Positions 54,558 to 63,525 of a stretch of DNA of 64,000 bases are shown one piece after another. The stretch lies in the NCBI RefSeq assembly GCF_900104215.1, contig NZ_FMXO01000019.1:1-64000 (forward strand). Reading direction: 5' to 3'. The notes beneath the pieces were generated by a model. It did not search any database, was not told the origin of the DNA, and saw only the letters and a program-made list of their open reading frames with translations. The position numbers and the translations under genes were made by a program. Position 1 is the first letter of the stretch; every line of letters begins with the position of its first letter. This DNA comes from Desulfonatronum thiosulfatophilum. Lineage in GTDB: Bacteria; Desulfobacterota; Desulfovibrionia; Desulfovibrionales; Desulfonatronaceae.

Positions 54558-55778
54558 GTGCCGGGCACTCCATTAAAAGCCATTTGTTACGTCTTGAATT
54601 ACTTTCCGGAACCGAGTCTCACGTTCATTTCAGATGAAGCCGCATCATTGATGCATCTCGACATCACTCCATATGTTTTGACGTTTAACCATGGTCTGGA
54701 AAGATCGGTTCTGCAGCCTTCGGCACGAAAAATTATTGACCAGGGTTTGTTCAGAAAAATCGTTATTCCCTCCAAGGCGAGGACATTGCGGGCAATTCCG
54801 CAATTGGCTCTGAGAAATCCGCGGAAAACGTTTTTCTGCTGTATGCGTATCCTAAAATCCAAGGATCGATGGCACTACATGAGTTCGGCGCCATATGCTC
54901 TGTTTCTGCAGGATCACGGGGTGCAATACATCCATACGCATTTTGCCGATGAAAATCTTAAATGGACGAAGGCTTTATCCGAATGGACAGGCCTTCCTTT
55001 CGGCGTGACCACACACGGATACGATCTCCGCGAAGATCCAATGCCGGCAGGCGAAGTATCGAAACTTCTTTTCCAAGCCAACCTGGTAGTCGCCATCAGT
55101 GGCTATAATCAAGATTTAATGGTCAAGAAATACGGCATTGCCAAGGATGCGATAAAAACCATCCACTGCGGCATCGACACCCAAGCATTCAGACGGAGCG
55201 ACAAAACTGAGAGATTCGTCGGCAATCACCTGCGGATTGTCAACATCGGACGGCTCGTACCGGAAAAGGCGCAGGATGTTCTTTTTCAAGCACTGGCAGC
55301 GGTCAAAAAACGAGGCGTGCAGTTCGATCTGCAAATTGTCGGCGCAGGACCGCTTCTGGATCAGTTGAAAGAACTGGCCCGATCCTTGGATATCATTGAT
55401 CACATCGATTTTCTTGGAGCTCAGCCGCAAGATGTTGTCATCAAGGTACTTCGGGAAGCCGATGTATTTGTGCTCTCGTCGCGTAATGAAGGACTTCCCG
55501 TCGTTTGCATGGAGGCAATGGCGATGGAGGTATTCCTCATCGCCACAAACATTTCCGGAATCCCCGAGCTCGTTCAGCATGGTCAAAACGGTCTTCTGGT
55601 GGAACCCGAAAATGTTCAGGAATTAGCGGACGCCATCTTGTGGGTCGATAAGAATAGAAAGCTTTTAGAAGGAATGTGTTTTGCAGCCCGAAAAAAAGTC
55701 GAAGAGGAGTTTGATCGAAAAAAATGCACTCGTAGCCTGGCATTAGAAATTGAACAATGCTTGGTCACGCAGAAATAA
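54558..55778 (+). CDS. Glycosyltransferase family 4
   Basis: A 406-residue GT4 enzyme starting at GTG 54558 with AAGGA 7 nt upstream. It has YIHTHFADENLKWTKALSEWTGLPFGVTTHGYDL in the acceptor half (two segments), NIGRLVPEKAQDVLFQAL, and SSRNEGLPVVCMEAMAMEVFLIATNISGIPE in the donor half. The EALAMG-type position is EAMAMEV, so the Gly of the usual motif is replaced. It is cytoplasmic or membrane-associated. Confidence 0.88.
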   Translation: MPGTPLKAICYVLNYFPEPSLTFISDEAASLMHLDITPYVLTFNHGLERSVLQPSARKIIDQGLFRKIVIPSKARTLRAIPQLALRNPRKTFFCCMRILKSKDRWHYMSSAPYALFLQDHGVQYIHTHFADENLKWTKALSEWTGLPFGVTTHGYDLREDPMPAGEVSKLLFQANLVVAISGYNQDLMVKKYGIAKDAIKTIHCGIDTQAFRRSDKTERFVGNHLRIVNIGRLVPEKAQDVLFQALAAVKKRGVQFDLQIVGAGPLLDQLKELARSLDIIDHIDFLGAQPQDVVIKVLREADVFVLSSRNEGLPVVCMEAMAMEVFLIATNISGIPELVQHGQNGLLVEPENVQELADAILWVDKNRKLLEGMCFAARKKVEEEFDRKKCTRSLALEIEQCLVTQK

Positions 55779-56008
55779 TTGTTTTCGGTCCTGATGATGT
55801 TCCGATCCGGTTGCGTTTCGTTTGCTTACTTCGGATTGAGATGCCTTGATTCAAACAAACTTGTCGCATCTAAATTGAATGCCCTGGCATATGCCATTAT
55901 ATGACGCTAATACATGTAATAATTTTTGATGATAATTGACAAAAACTAGCCAACTCAACAGCTAAATTAAGCTATGTTGCGGAGGCTTATCGATATTTTG
56001 GAGAAAAA

Positions 56009-57088
56009 ATGCGGGTGATGCAGGTTATATATGCGTTCAAGGTCGGCGGGTCAGAGTCGGTAGCAAGGGACATTGCCTTGAATATGAACAAGCATTCCGA
56101 ACATGCCGTCGCTTCATTGGAAAGCGATGGCCATTTCAGAGAGGTGTTCGACTCGAACAATGTGAAGACATACGTTATTGACAGACAACCTACAGAACGC
56201 TTCGGACCTATGATCCGACTATGGAAAGCCATGCGTTCCTTCAAGCCGAATGTTGTTCATACGCATCACCTTTATCAATTGTTCTATGCCTGGCCAGGAG
56301 CCCTTTTATCCGGTGCGCGACTCATCCACACCGAGCATGAATACTACTCACTCGTGCCCGCGAAATCTCGTTTCATGCTCCGCAAAATATCAAGGTTTTG
56401 CAACGCGATAACCGCCGTGAACCGCGAGACGTCAGACTTTCTCGTCCAGAAAGTGAAGATTCCCAAATCAAAAGTGCATATTGTCGTTAACGGAATCGAC
56501 TTTCGGAAAATCGCAAACGCGTCGAGTAGCCGAGAGCAGTTTGGGCTCTCAGAGGAAGATCCGGTCGCTGGGATTGTCGCTCGCCTTCATCCGGTCAAGG
56601 ATCACGCCATGCTGCTGAAAGCTTTTCGAATTGTGGTTGATAACGTGCCGAATGCAAAATTATTGGTTGCAGGTGACGGCAGTGAACGTGAAAGGCTTGA
56701 GAAGCAGACTCATGACCTTGGGCTGAAACATGCGGTGATTTTTCTGGGAACGCGTTCCGACATCCCCAACATATTGAGTTGCATAGACATATTTGTACTT
56801 GCGTCATGGAAAGAAGGCCTTCCACTGAGTATTCTTGAAGCTATGGCTGCCGGCAAACCAATTGTCGCTACTGACGTTGGTGGAGTTCCATCACTGGTGA
56901 ATGATTCAGGGTCAGGAATAATCGTTCCTCCGCGTGACCCTGAATCAATGGCAAATGCTGTAATCCAAATGTTAAAAAACAAGAAAGACAGGGAAATTTT
57001 CGGTAATGCAGGTCAGGAGTATGTAAAGCAAAACTACTCACTCGATACTTCAATAAAAAAATACGAATCCCTTTACATGTCTTCTTGA
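56009..57088 (+). CDS. Glycosyltransferase family 4
   Basis: A 359-residue GT4 enzyme. It has YAFKVGGSESVARDIAL (Gly-rich loop), VVHTHHLYQLFYAWPGALL, GIVARLHPVKDHAMLLKAF and LASWKEGLPLSILEAMAAGKPIVATDVGGVPSLV. GGAG precedes the ATG. A 230-nt AT-rich spacer separates it from the previous gene, so a promoter may be located there. Its composition is lower in GC than the main operon. Confidence 0.9.
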   Translation: MRVMQVIYAFKVGGSESVARDIALNMNKHSEHAVASLESDGHFREVFDSNNVKTYVIDRQPTERFGPMIRLWKAMRSFKPNVVHTHHLYQLFYAWPGALLSGARLIHTEHEYYSLVPAKSRFMLRKISRFCNAITAVNRETSDFLVQKVKIPKSKVHIVVNGIDFRKIANASSSREQFGLSEEDPVAGIVARLHPVKDHAMLLKAFRIVVDNVPNAKLLVAGDGSERERLEKQTHDLGLKHAVIFLGTRSDIPNILSCIDIFVLASWKEGLPLSILEAMAAGKPIVATDVGGVPSLVNDSGSGIIVPPRDPESMANAVIQMLKNKKDREIFGNAGQEYVKQNYSLDTSIKKYESLYMSS

Positions 57089-57144
57089 CAAGCGGTATGT
57101 TGTTCGTTTCATCACTTAATGAGATTGCACATGGTTAATCGAAC

Positions 57145-58110
57145 ATGAAAAACATTAATGTTTCTAATAAGTTTATTAGTATAATTATACCAACTTATAA
57201 TTATAGTTTTTGTATCTTGGATACGATACATAGCGTGCTGCAGCAATCCTATAAAGAATTTGAGTTGATAGTTGTTGATGATGGCTCAAAAGATGATACG
57301 CGCGCAATAGTCAGCAACATCAAAGATTCAAGAATTCGATATATATACCAGAAAAATCAAGGAGCCAACGTCGCAAGAAATCGTGGTTTCCATGAATCAA
57401 GTGGTGGTTACCTGATTTTTCTTGATTCGGATGACGTTTTGGAAAAAAATTATCTGGAGGAGTTACTGAAGGTTGCAATGCGCAATTCGGACGCAAATAT
57501 CTATGGACCTTCAAAAAAAGGATATTTCACTGATCTGGGATTCAACGTACTCTCGGAATTGGGGCCTTGCCCGAATCCAGACTTGCTTGAAAGCTGGATT
57601 AAGCATGATTGGTGGATTTTCACTTCATGCGTTTTCTGGAAACGTGAAAATCTTGTGAAAGTGGGCGGTTGGGACGAAGCTCTTCATGCCAATCAGGACG
57701 GGGATATTGCAATGAGAGCCCTGATTGAGGGTATAGCATTCATCTATGCGGAAAATGCTCCACCTGTTTTGATCACTTCTCACAAAAATAAAAAGCCATC
57801 CATATCGGATACGAAGAGTCAAAAGACATTGAACTCCCGTTACGCTGTTTTCTTGAAACTGGAAATTATCTTGAAGCAAAAGGGAATGCTGAACGCCAAA
57901 TATCAAAATGCGCTGGGAGTAGGATATTATGTTCTGGCTCAAAGCGCGCTTGCGGATAGCCCCGAATTTTCCGAAATTTGCTATCGAAGATTTCGCGAAA
58001 TGTGTGGCCTGAAGAAGCCACCTGGAAGTTATTTGAATTGGATTGGCATATTGATGCTAGGAATCAGAAATAAAACAAGATTGTCAAATTATATTGGAAG
58101 AATATTTTAA
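57145..58110 (+). CDS. Glycosyltransferase family 2, AT-rich
   Basis: A 321-residue GT2 enzyme. The GT-A domain has ISIIIPTYNYSFC, VVDDGSKDDTR, FLDSDDVLEKNYLEELL and a late WDEALHANQDGDIAMR segment, where the metal and acceptor residues lie. The gene is strongly AT-rich, particularly its first 200 nt, unlike the rest of the window; this suggests recent acquisition. It is the last gene of the plus-strand glycan block and converges on the regulator gene. Confidence 0.88.
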   Translation: MKNINVSNKFISIIIPTYNYSFCILDTIHSVLQQSYKEFELIVVDDGSKDDTRAIVSNIKDSRIRYIYQKNQGANVARNRGFHESSGGYLIFLDSDDVLEKNYLEELLKVAMRNSDANIYGPSKKGYFTDLGFNVLSELGPCPNPDLLESWIKHDWWIFTSCVFWKRENLVKVGGWDEALHANQDGDIAMRALIEGIAFIYAENAPPVLITSHKNKKPSISDTKSQKTLNSRYAVFLKLEIILKQKGMLNAKYQNALGVGYYVLAQSALADSPEFSEICYRRFREMCGLKKPPGSYLNWIGILMLGIRNKTRLSNYIGRIF

Positions 58111-58251
58111 TTGTTTGTTGAAGTGCTTACGCGGCGGTTCGTTCAATATTTCAATTTGAGGGGCAAATAAATACAGGTCGGAGTGTATTCATTGAGAGCT
58201 GACAAGAGAGTTCTTGTTCCGCTTAACAGGTGATGAAAAAACAAAAAACTG

Positions 58252-58372
58252 CAGGTCGTTCAAAAACCCCGATGGCAAGGCGCAAAAAGTTTAAATCCGA
58301 AGCGTATTTTGTCACATGTGAGGGTTTAAACTCTTTACAGCGACGCAGCTAGCGGGGATTTTCAACAGCCTG
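58252..58372. repeat. Long imperfect palindrome (MITE-like intergenic repeat)
   Basis: A 121-nt element with about 45-nt arms, beginning CAGG and ending CCTG. The left arm CAGGTCGTTCAAAAACCCCG pairs with the right arm CGGGGATTTTCAACAGCCTG, and inner arms around AGTTTAAA / TTTAAACT also pair. It lies between convergent genes and its right end abuts the stop codon of the minus-strand regulator. Its style (inner GCGACGCAGC, ends TTTTCAACAGCCTG) is like dispersed intergenic repeats I recall from Deltaproteobacteria. It could act as a two-way terminator. Confidence 0.65.
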
Positions 58373-59986
58373 CTAAGGGGCGCAAGCAACCGAAGCTTCA
58401 TTGTTTCTGTGGATGTTTGTTGTGTGAAAAAGCGCGGTTTCTTCCAGATCATTCGATGAAGGCATCCGAAACGGCATGGAATGTTTCTTGAGTAGTTCAT
58501 AGAACCTGGCTCTGGAGAGGCCGGAGAGATTCAGGGCGGAGTTCAGGTCGGCGCCCGAACGCTGCAGGAGCTCCTCGAGGTATTTCTTCTCCATGGCACT
58601 GATGGTCACTTCACGAAGTTCCCGCAGAGTGGGGAAGGACGTGCTTGAAGAAAAAGTTTGTCTAAAGGGTTTTTCCACGGAAGTACGCAGCACCTCGGCG
58701 GTATCAAAATCGCATGGCAGGTTGTTGTCCACCAGAAAATCGTCGTCATCAGGACAAAATCTTTGAAAATTGAGCTGGTTCGGGCTGTCGATCATTGACG
58801 GTTCCCGGTTCAAGCTCGCCTGTTTGGCCTTGATTCGCAGATTGATTGGCAAATGTTGCGGGTAGAGAATTGGTTCGTCCTTTGATCCGACCAGAACGTT
58901 TTCCAGAGTATTCAGTAATTCCCGGACGTTGCCGGGCCAATCATAGCTCAGCAGGGCTTCCGTGAACTCCGGCGACATGCCCTTGGTCGGCATCCTGTAA
59001 TGTTCACATATCTTGTTCATGTGATGCATGGCGATTTCCTTGATGTCTTCCTTCCGCTCCCGCAGGGCGGGCAGTTCGACATGCATTGCCTTCAATCGAA
59101 AGTGGAGATCTTGCCGAAATTCTCCGTTCTCGGACATGGCTTCCAGATCCTGGTTTGTGGCGCAAACCAGACGAAAATCACTTTTGATTTCCCGATTGTC
59201 GCCTACCTTCCTGAAGCAATGCTCCTGCAGCACGCGCAAAAATTTCTTCTGTACCGCGATTGGAAGCTCCCCCACTTCGTCCAGAAACAATGTGCCCCCG
59301 TTTGCACGCATAATCAGGCCGTCCCGGTTGGAGACCGCGCCGGAAAAGGCTCCCTTGATGGACCCGAACAATTCTGACTCCACAAGATTTTCAGGCAGGG
59401 AAGCGCAGTCGACGGTGACGAATCGCGCCCCGGCCCTGTCGCTGTTGTCATGGATGGCCCGGGCAAACAGCTCTTTGCCTGTCCCTGTTTCCCCAGTGAT
59501 GAGCACGGACAGCTCACTGTCCGCGGCATGGGCCACCTGGTCCAGGCATGCTTTGATTCTGGCGCTGTTGCCGATGATCCCGTTGACTTTCAGGGCCTTC
59601 AAAGCCGAGGAAGCCTTGCGCTTTTCCCGGTACTGCAGCGCTCGGATCAATGGAAAAACCATCGATTTCAAGGAAGATGGTTTTTGGATATAGTCCCAGG
59701 CCCCGCTGCGGATCGCGAGTTCCGCGCCATCCGGGTCCGAGTCTCCGGTGATGATGATTACTTCGGGAGGCATGACGCCCTTGTTGATCATGGGCAGGGC
59801 ATCAAGACCGTTGCCGTCGGGCAGGCGCACATCCAGAAAGACGACGTCAAAATCAGTACAGGCGGCGATTTCAATTCCGTTGCTGATGGTGTGGGAGTAT
59901 TGAACCTCATGTCCTAGCCGCTCAATCTTTTTGGAGAGTACGCTGCAAATGATCTGATCGTCATCAATGATTAACACGCGAGCCAT
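58373..59986 (-). CDS. Sigma-54-dependent response regulator (NtrC family), orphan
   Basis: A 537-residue regulator. The receiver domain (1-120) has IIDDD at 6-10, phospho-acceptor Asp52 in FLDVRLPDG and Lys102 in IQKPSS. The AAA+ domain has Walker A GETGTGKE at 165-172, FLDEVGELP and the Arg finger region FRQDLHFRL. The sigma-54 contact loop is GAFSGA at 212-217, not the standard GAFTGA. A Fis-type helix-turn-helix ends the protein (LNLSGLSRARFYELLKKHSM), followed by a 35-residue tail. Between AAA+ and HTH there is a linker of about 80 residues, longer than usual. No kinase gene is adjacent. Confidence 0.9.
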   Translation of the reverse strand: MARVLIIDDDQIICSVLSKKIERLGHEVQYSHTISNGIEIAACTDFDVVFLDVRLPDGNGLDALPMINKGVMPPEVIIITGDSDPDGAELAIRSGAWDYIQKPSSLKSMVFPLIRALQYREKRKASSALKALKVNGIIGNSARIKACLDQVAHAADSELSVLITGETGTGKELFARAIHDNSDRAGARFVTVDCASLPENLVESELFGSIKGAFSGAVSNRDGLIMRANGGTLFLDEVGELPIAVQKKFLRVLQEHCFRKVGDNREIKSDFRLVCATNQDLEAMSENGEFRQDLHFRLKAMHVELPALRERKEDIKEIAMHHMNKICEHYRMPTKGMSPEFTEALLSYDWPGNVRELLNTLENVLVGSKDEPILYPQHLPINLRIKAKQASLNREPSMIDSPNQLNFQRFCPDDDDFLVDNNLPCDFDTAEVLRTSVEKPFRQTFSSSTSFPTLRELREVTISAMEKKYLEELLQRSGADLNSALNLSGLSRARFYELLKKHSMPFRMPSSNDLEETALFHTTNIHRNNEASVACAP

Positions 59987-60125
59987 ATCAACCCCATGGA
60001 TGTTTTTGGCAAGTCAGAATCCGGCCTTCGTTATGATTATTCAGGCTCGTGTCGTGGTGATTCCAGCTCTTGGTTATGAAGGAAGAAGATGCACCCGGAG
60101 CCGCTGATTGGTTCAATTAAAAACA

Positions 60126-60141
60126 CGCAAGAACCATCCCG
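60126..60141 (-). promoter_or_regulatory. Possible sigma-54 promoter of the orphan regulator
   Basis: Minus strand CGGGATGGTTCTTGCG: GG and GC at 10-nt spacing, TTGC box kept, -24 box GGGAT instead of GGCAC. It resembles the pilZ promoter core GATGGTTxTTGC-style. Start of transcription would be near 60115, about 130 nt before the gene. It is a weaker match than the others and could be chance. Confidence 0.3.
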
Positions 60142-60198
60142 GAAAACAATGAAATGCTGTCACTGCTCTTCAATACACCTCTAGTTCGACAGTTTGAA

Positions 60199-60232
60199 TA
60201 AAAAAACTGCAGCCCGAGGATAACCTGGGCTG
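60199..60232 (-). terminator. Rho-independent terminator after pilZ
   Basis: Read on the minus strand, CAGCCC pairs with GGGCTG around an 11-nt loop, followed by CAG and a run of seven T. It is the first clear terminator downstream of the PilZ gene and would separate it from the next regulator gene. Confidence 0.65.
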
Positions 60233-60593
60233 TTCGTGTGGACATTCAGCCAGCATAAGGAAGCAAGTTCTATGCCCCTCTCGCCTCTTGTCCTGGCGGT
60301 GTAGGTTTTTCTTGTTTAATGCGGAGTTAGGGGAAAAGGATCAGTTTTTAAGCACATCGCGGTTCGCCAAAGGAACGTTGCAAGCAACGGAAGTGTTGCA
60401 TTTGTGTTTCAAATGAACACATTCAAAAATTCTGAACAAGCTGGTGACGGATTTCCTCGGGGTTGAGGTCCTTTCCTCGCGGTCATGGGCGGCGTGAGAT
60501 GCTCCTGCACGGACAATAAAGCACCAAGTCGAGTCATCAGCGCTCATGACACCTGATGTTTAAACCATTGTAACCATTCTGAAAAATTAATCT

Positions 60594-60947
60594 TTAAGAG
60601 CAGTAGCGTTGCATTGCCTGGAGATGTTCCGGGCTCATTTTTGTGATCACCGCGCTGATCTGAATTGAATAGGTCAGTTTCTCAGCACGATTGGTGAGGC
60701 AGGAGGCCACATACTCCGTATCTGCGTCTGAACAACGAAAGCGGATTTTGGCGGTGACGTTTTCCAGGTCCAATTCTTTCAAATCTTCGTCGTAATCGTA
60801 AAGAGCTACGAGCATTCCCTCCATGGAAATATTTCTCACAATTGCTTGTGATCTATACACTTTTCCATCTTTTTCCATGTGAATGACTGCTGGCGCCAGT
60901 ACTTCTTTGCGGGGAGATTTTCGCAGATCCGGATTAGCCTGTTGCAT
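60594..60947 (-). CDS. PilZ domain protein (c-di-GMP binding)
   Basis: A 117-residue single-domain PilZ protein. The c-di-GMP motifs are both present: RxxxR at Arg9-Arg13 (RKSPR) and (D/N)xSxxG at Asn39-Gly44 (NISMEG). The rest is a beta-barrel-like run ending in VITKMSPEHLQAMQRYCS. It would sense c-di-GMP and act on a partner, possibly the EPS machinery or the nearby regulators. A strong sigma-54-like promoter lies about 72 nt upstream, directly after the prsR stop codon, which suggests activation by PrsR or the other regulator. Confidence 0.85.
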   Translation of the reverse strand: MQQANPDLRKSPRKEVLAPAVIHMEKDGKVYRSQAIVRNISMEGMLVALYDYDEDLKELDLENVTAKIRFRCSDADTEYVASCLTNRAEKLTYSIQISAVITKMSPEHLQAMQRYCS

Positions 60948-61018
60948 TTTTATTACCTCGATAGCGCTGGGACGTAACGTTGCGGAAATCCGTTATTTCT
61001 GGCCTCTGGCGGCCTTAA

Positions 61019-61034
61019 AGCAACAACCATGCCA
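61019..61034 (-). promoter_or_regulatory. Candidate sigma-54 promoter of pilZ
   Basis: Minus strand TGGCATGGTTGTTGCT: both boxes (TGGCATG and TTGCT) match consensus and the spacing is exact. It is located in the 98-nt gap between prsR and pilZ. Predicted transcription start near 61008, about 60 nt before the pilZ ATG. It is the best sigma-54 match I found in the window. Confidence 0.7.
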
Positions 61035-61045
61035 CCAGCAGCTAT

Positions 61046-62497
61046 TTAGCCAGTATTAATTTCATATCTTGTTTTATGCTTTGTTTTTTGACTGTCGTCA
61101 TCATCCGCGCCTTGATGAATTGCCGCAGGCGACAGATTGTATTTTTTTAAGAGATCATACAACGTCGGCCTTGAAACTCCCAGCGATTCCGCAGCCTTGG
61201 CGACATTCCCCGTATTATCCTGAAGAGCGGTTTGAACCATTTGCCGTTCCAGCATCTCCCGACCCTGTCGCAATGTGGTTCCCAAAGACAGTTGAGGACG
61301 AGGTGTCGACTTTTCCGACTTTTCCGAAAATCCAAGATCTTCTGGTTCAATGAAAGATGTATTGGTCATGATCACGGCACGTTGAATCTTGTTCTCCAAT
61401 TCCCGCACATTACCCGGCCATTCATAGGATTGCAGGCAGGCTACGGATTCGGGACTGAAGCCGGCGCTTTTCCGATTCAATTCCCGACAATTTCGCTGCA
61501 AAAACAGATTCGATAAAAGAAGAATGTCTTCGCCGCGCTCCCGCAACGGCGGCAACTCTATAGTCACGACACCAATCCGGTAAAACAGGTCCTCCCGGAA
61601 TGACCCGTCGGCCATGGCTTGGGCGATGTCGATATTCGTGGCGGAAACGATGCGTGCGTCCACCTGGATGTCCTGGCGTCCACCAACCCGCTGAATCACT
61701 TTTTCCTGAAGAAAACGGAGCAGTTTGACCTGCAAGGCGAGAGGAAGCTCGCCGATCTCGTCGAGAAACAGGGTTCCCTGGTGGGCAAACTCAAATTTGC
61801 CTTGAGTTCGAGAACTGGCTCCGGTGTAGGCTCCTTTTTCATGTCCAAATAGTTCGGATTCCAAAAGATTTTCCGGAATGGCGCCGCAGTTGATGGCCAC
61901 AAAAGCATTTTTGCGACGCGAACTCTTGGCATGAACGGCTCTAGCCACAAGCTCCTTGCCTGTTCCTGACTCCCCGGTAATCAGGACGGAGGCTTCGGAA
62001 TCAGCAACCTTGCGGATGGAGGCAAAGACGTTCTGCATTTTTTGGCACTGGCCGATGATCCCATGACCATCATCCAGACCATGGCATGATTGGCTGTGCA
62101 GGTGGCGGTTTTCTTCTTCCAGGGAGGCAAGGTGAAAGGCCCGCTTAATGATGATTCGCAGTTCGTCCAGATCAATGGGCTTGTGATAGAAGTCGTATGC
62201 TCCCATTTGCACGGCCTTGAGAGCGTTCTCGTGTCCGTCGTTTCCTGTAATGACTATGACTTTTGTGGTATTGGCCTGTTTAAGAATTTCCGAAAGACAC
62301 CGGAAACCTTCCTCAGAGCTGTCTTCATGAGGAGGCAGCCCCAGGTCCAGGGTAACCACGTGAGGCTTGTGCTTTCGGAAGAGGTCAAGGGCATGATTCG
62401 CGTCAACTGCCAGCGTCAAGCTGTAATCTCGCCCCAGGGCCCACTTGAGCTGTTTTCGAATGTCTTCGTTGTCGTCAACGACAAGCAGCTTGTTCAT
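61046..62497 (-). CDS. prsR: PEP-CTERM-box response regulator PrsR
   Basis: A 483-residue sigma-54 activator. The receiver opens LLVVDDNEDIRKQLKWAL, as in the PrsR family, with phospho-acceptor Asp51 in TLDLGLPP and Lys106. The AAA+ domain has Walker A GESGTGKE at 175-182, the sigma-54 loop GAYTGA at 222-227 and FLDEIGELP. The C-terminal Fis-type HTH is GNVAKAAESLGVSRPTLYDLLKKY. It should be phosphorylated by PrsK (25136) and control exosortase-linked genes. It is unusual that the two genes are 34 kb apart and on opposite strands. ATG 62497 gives the family N-terminus; the upstream extension was rejected. A 27-residue charged tail follows the HTH. Confidence 0.93.
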   Translation of the reverse strand: MNKLLVVDDNEDIRKQLKWALGRDYSLTLAVDANHALDLFRKHKPHVVTLDLGLPPHEDSSEEGFRCLSEILKQANTTKVIVITGNDGHENALKAVQMGAYDFYHKPIDLDELRIIIKRAFHLASLEEENRHLHSQSCHGLDDGHGIIGQCQKMQNVFASIRKVADSEASVLITGESGTGKELVARAVHAKSSRRKNAFVAINCGAIPENLLESELFGHEKGAYTGASSRTQGKFEFAHQGTLFLDEIGELPLALQVKLLRFLQEKVIQRVGGRQDIQVDARIVSATNIDIAQAMADGSFREDLFYRIGVVTIELPPLRERGEDILLLSNLFLQRNCRELNRKSAGFSPESVACLQSYEWPGNVRELENKIQRAVIMTNTSFIEPEDLGFSEKSEKSTPRPQLSLGTTLRQGREMLERQMVQTALQDNTGNVAKAAESLGVSRPTLYDLLKKYNLSPAAIHQGADDDDSQKTKHKTRYEINTG

Positions 62498-63436
62498 GTT
62501 TTCGTCCCGGGCGTTACCTCGCACCCGATTTGGAATGGTGCTTAGCGTAATCCACATTCCAGAATATTCGGACAGGGTGCAAGATGCGGGTTACTTGGAA
62601 ACAATAATTTCGAGACCAAGCCGGTTAAAAAAATGTGGAACTTCTCATTTCGACGAGACCATACTGATTCTCACCATTGATTCATTGATGCCGAAGTGAT
62701 CATGGACAGGAGGCCATGACTATAGGAGAAGACGGTCAGGAATGAGCGGGTGCATATTTTTTGTGCATGCTGATATTAGCATGTTTTATGCCAACCCCCA
62801 ACGATTCAGCATGGCATGTCATCTGGGGGCGAGTCGGACCAATTTACGCCGTTTCGGATGTTAACCCATGCCAGGATGACATCCCTCGCCTGTCTTCATC
62901 CCTATGCCCATCTTCAGCACTATGGGATCAGGCGCGGGATGCCGCAAAGCCGACGACCGAGTTTGAAAGCCGCAAGTCGAGTAAAGTCGGACCTCAACCG
63001 AGGAGTTGCGCAGAGGATCTCCCGTGTTCGAGCAGATGTAAAAAATCCCGACAAAACCGGGCAATTGAAAAAAAGCGCGACACATGTGTTTTTTGGGGAA
63101 TAAATAATGTTATTTGTATAAAAAAACAGGAAGGATGTATTCTCCGAGAGAACATAATCCCGCATGCTCTCAACGTAAAATCGAGACATGCACTGTAAAA
63201 ATTTTCGACAACATCCTTGTCTGTACGCATTAATCACGCAAGAATCCAAATTTTTCGGACTCGAAGTTCGCCTGCTTACACTTGATGAAATAGCGTGGAA
63301 TCATTCAAATCCCCATAATGCCGCGACAGCAATCGGTTTTGCCGGCAGCGGCTTGCAATCCGGACAATAAAGAGCGGCGTGTTCGGCCCTGAGTTTTGAT
63401 TATGATTTATCAAAAAAATACAAGAATTTCGGCAAT
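62498..63436. other. Long intergenic region, no gene supported
   Basis: About 940 nt between the divergent prsR and the truncated gene at the right edge. Several frames of 60-145 codons exist on both strands, but none has a ribosome site with protein-like composition or a known domain. A small hairpin at 62765-62783 (GCATGCT / TAGCATG-like) is followed by TTTT. It may carry the prsR promoter, remnants of lost genes, or an RNA. Confidence 0.45.
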
Positions 63437-63452
63437 TGGCATACATCTTGAA
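63437..63452 (+). promoter_or_regulatory. Candidate sigma-54 promoter of the right-edge gene
   Basis: TGGCATACATCTTGAA: TGGCAT at -24, CTTGA at -12, exact 10-nt spacing. Like the prsT candidate it has A in place of C in the -12 GC. Transcription would start near 63464, about 60 nt before the ATG at 63526, the same layout as prsT and pilZ. Confidence 0.55.
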
Positions 63453-63525
63453 GATTACTCATCACAATCCGGACGCATTCATCAGGACATTTTTTCTGGT
63501 TTGCTGAAGTTTCCAGGACCCAGGA

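Larger units (their letters stand above)
59987..60593. other. Intergenic region between regulator and pilZ genes
   Basis: No gene is supported; a 68-residue frame at 60341-60547 (-) has no features. The region contains a terminator for the pilZ transcript (60199-60232) and a candidate sigma-54 promoter for the downstream regulator (60126-60141). Confidence 0.5.

Noticed and set aside
60341-60547. 68-residue minus-strand frame between the pilZ and regulator genes
   Set aside because: No ribosome site and no family features; it lies just before the pilZ terminator and is probably untranslated.
62761-63198. 145-residue frame upstream of the right-edge gene
   Set aside because: Cys- and Arg-rich, with no domain and no ribosome site; overlapped by equally long frames in other phases.
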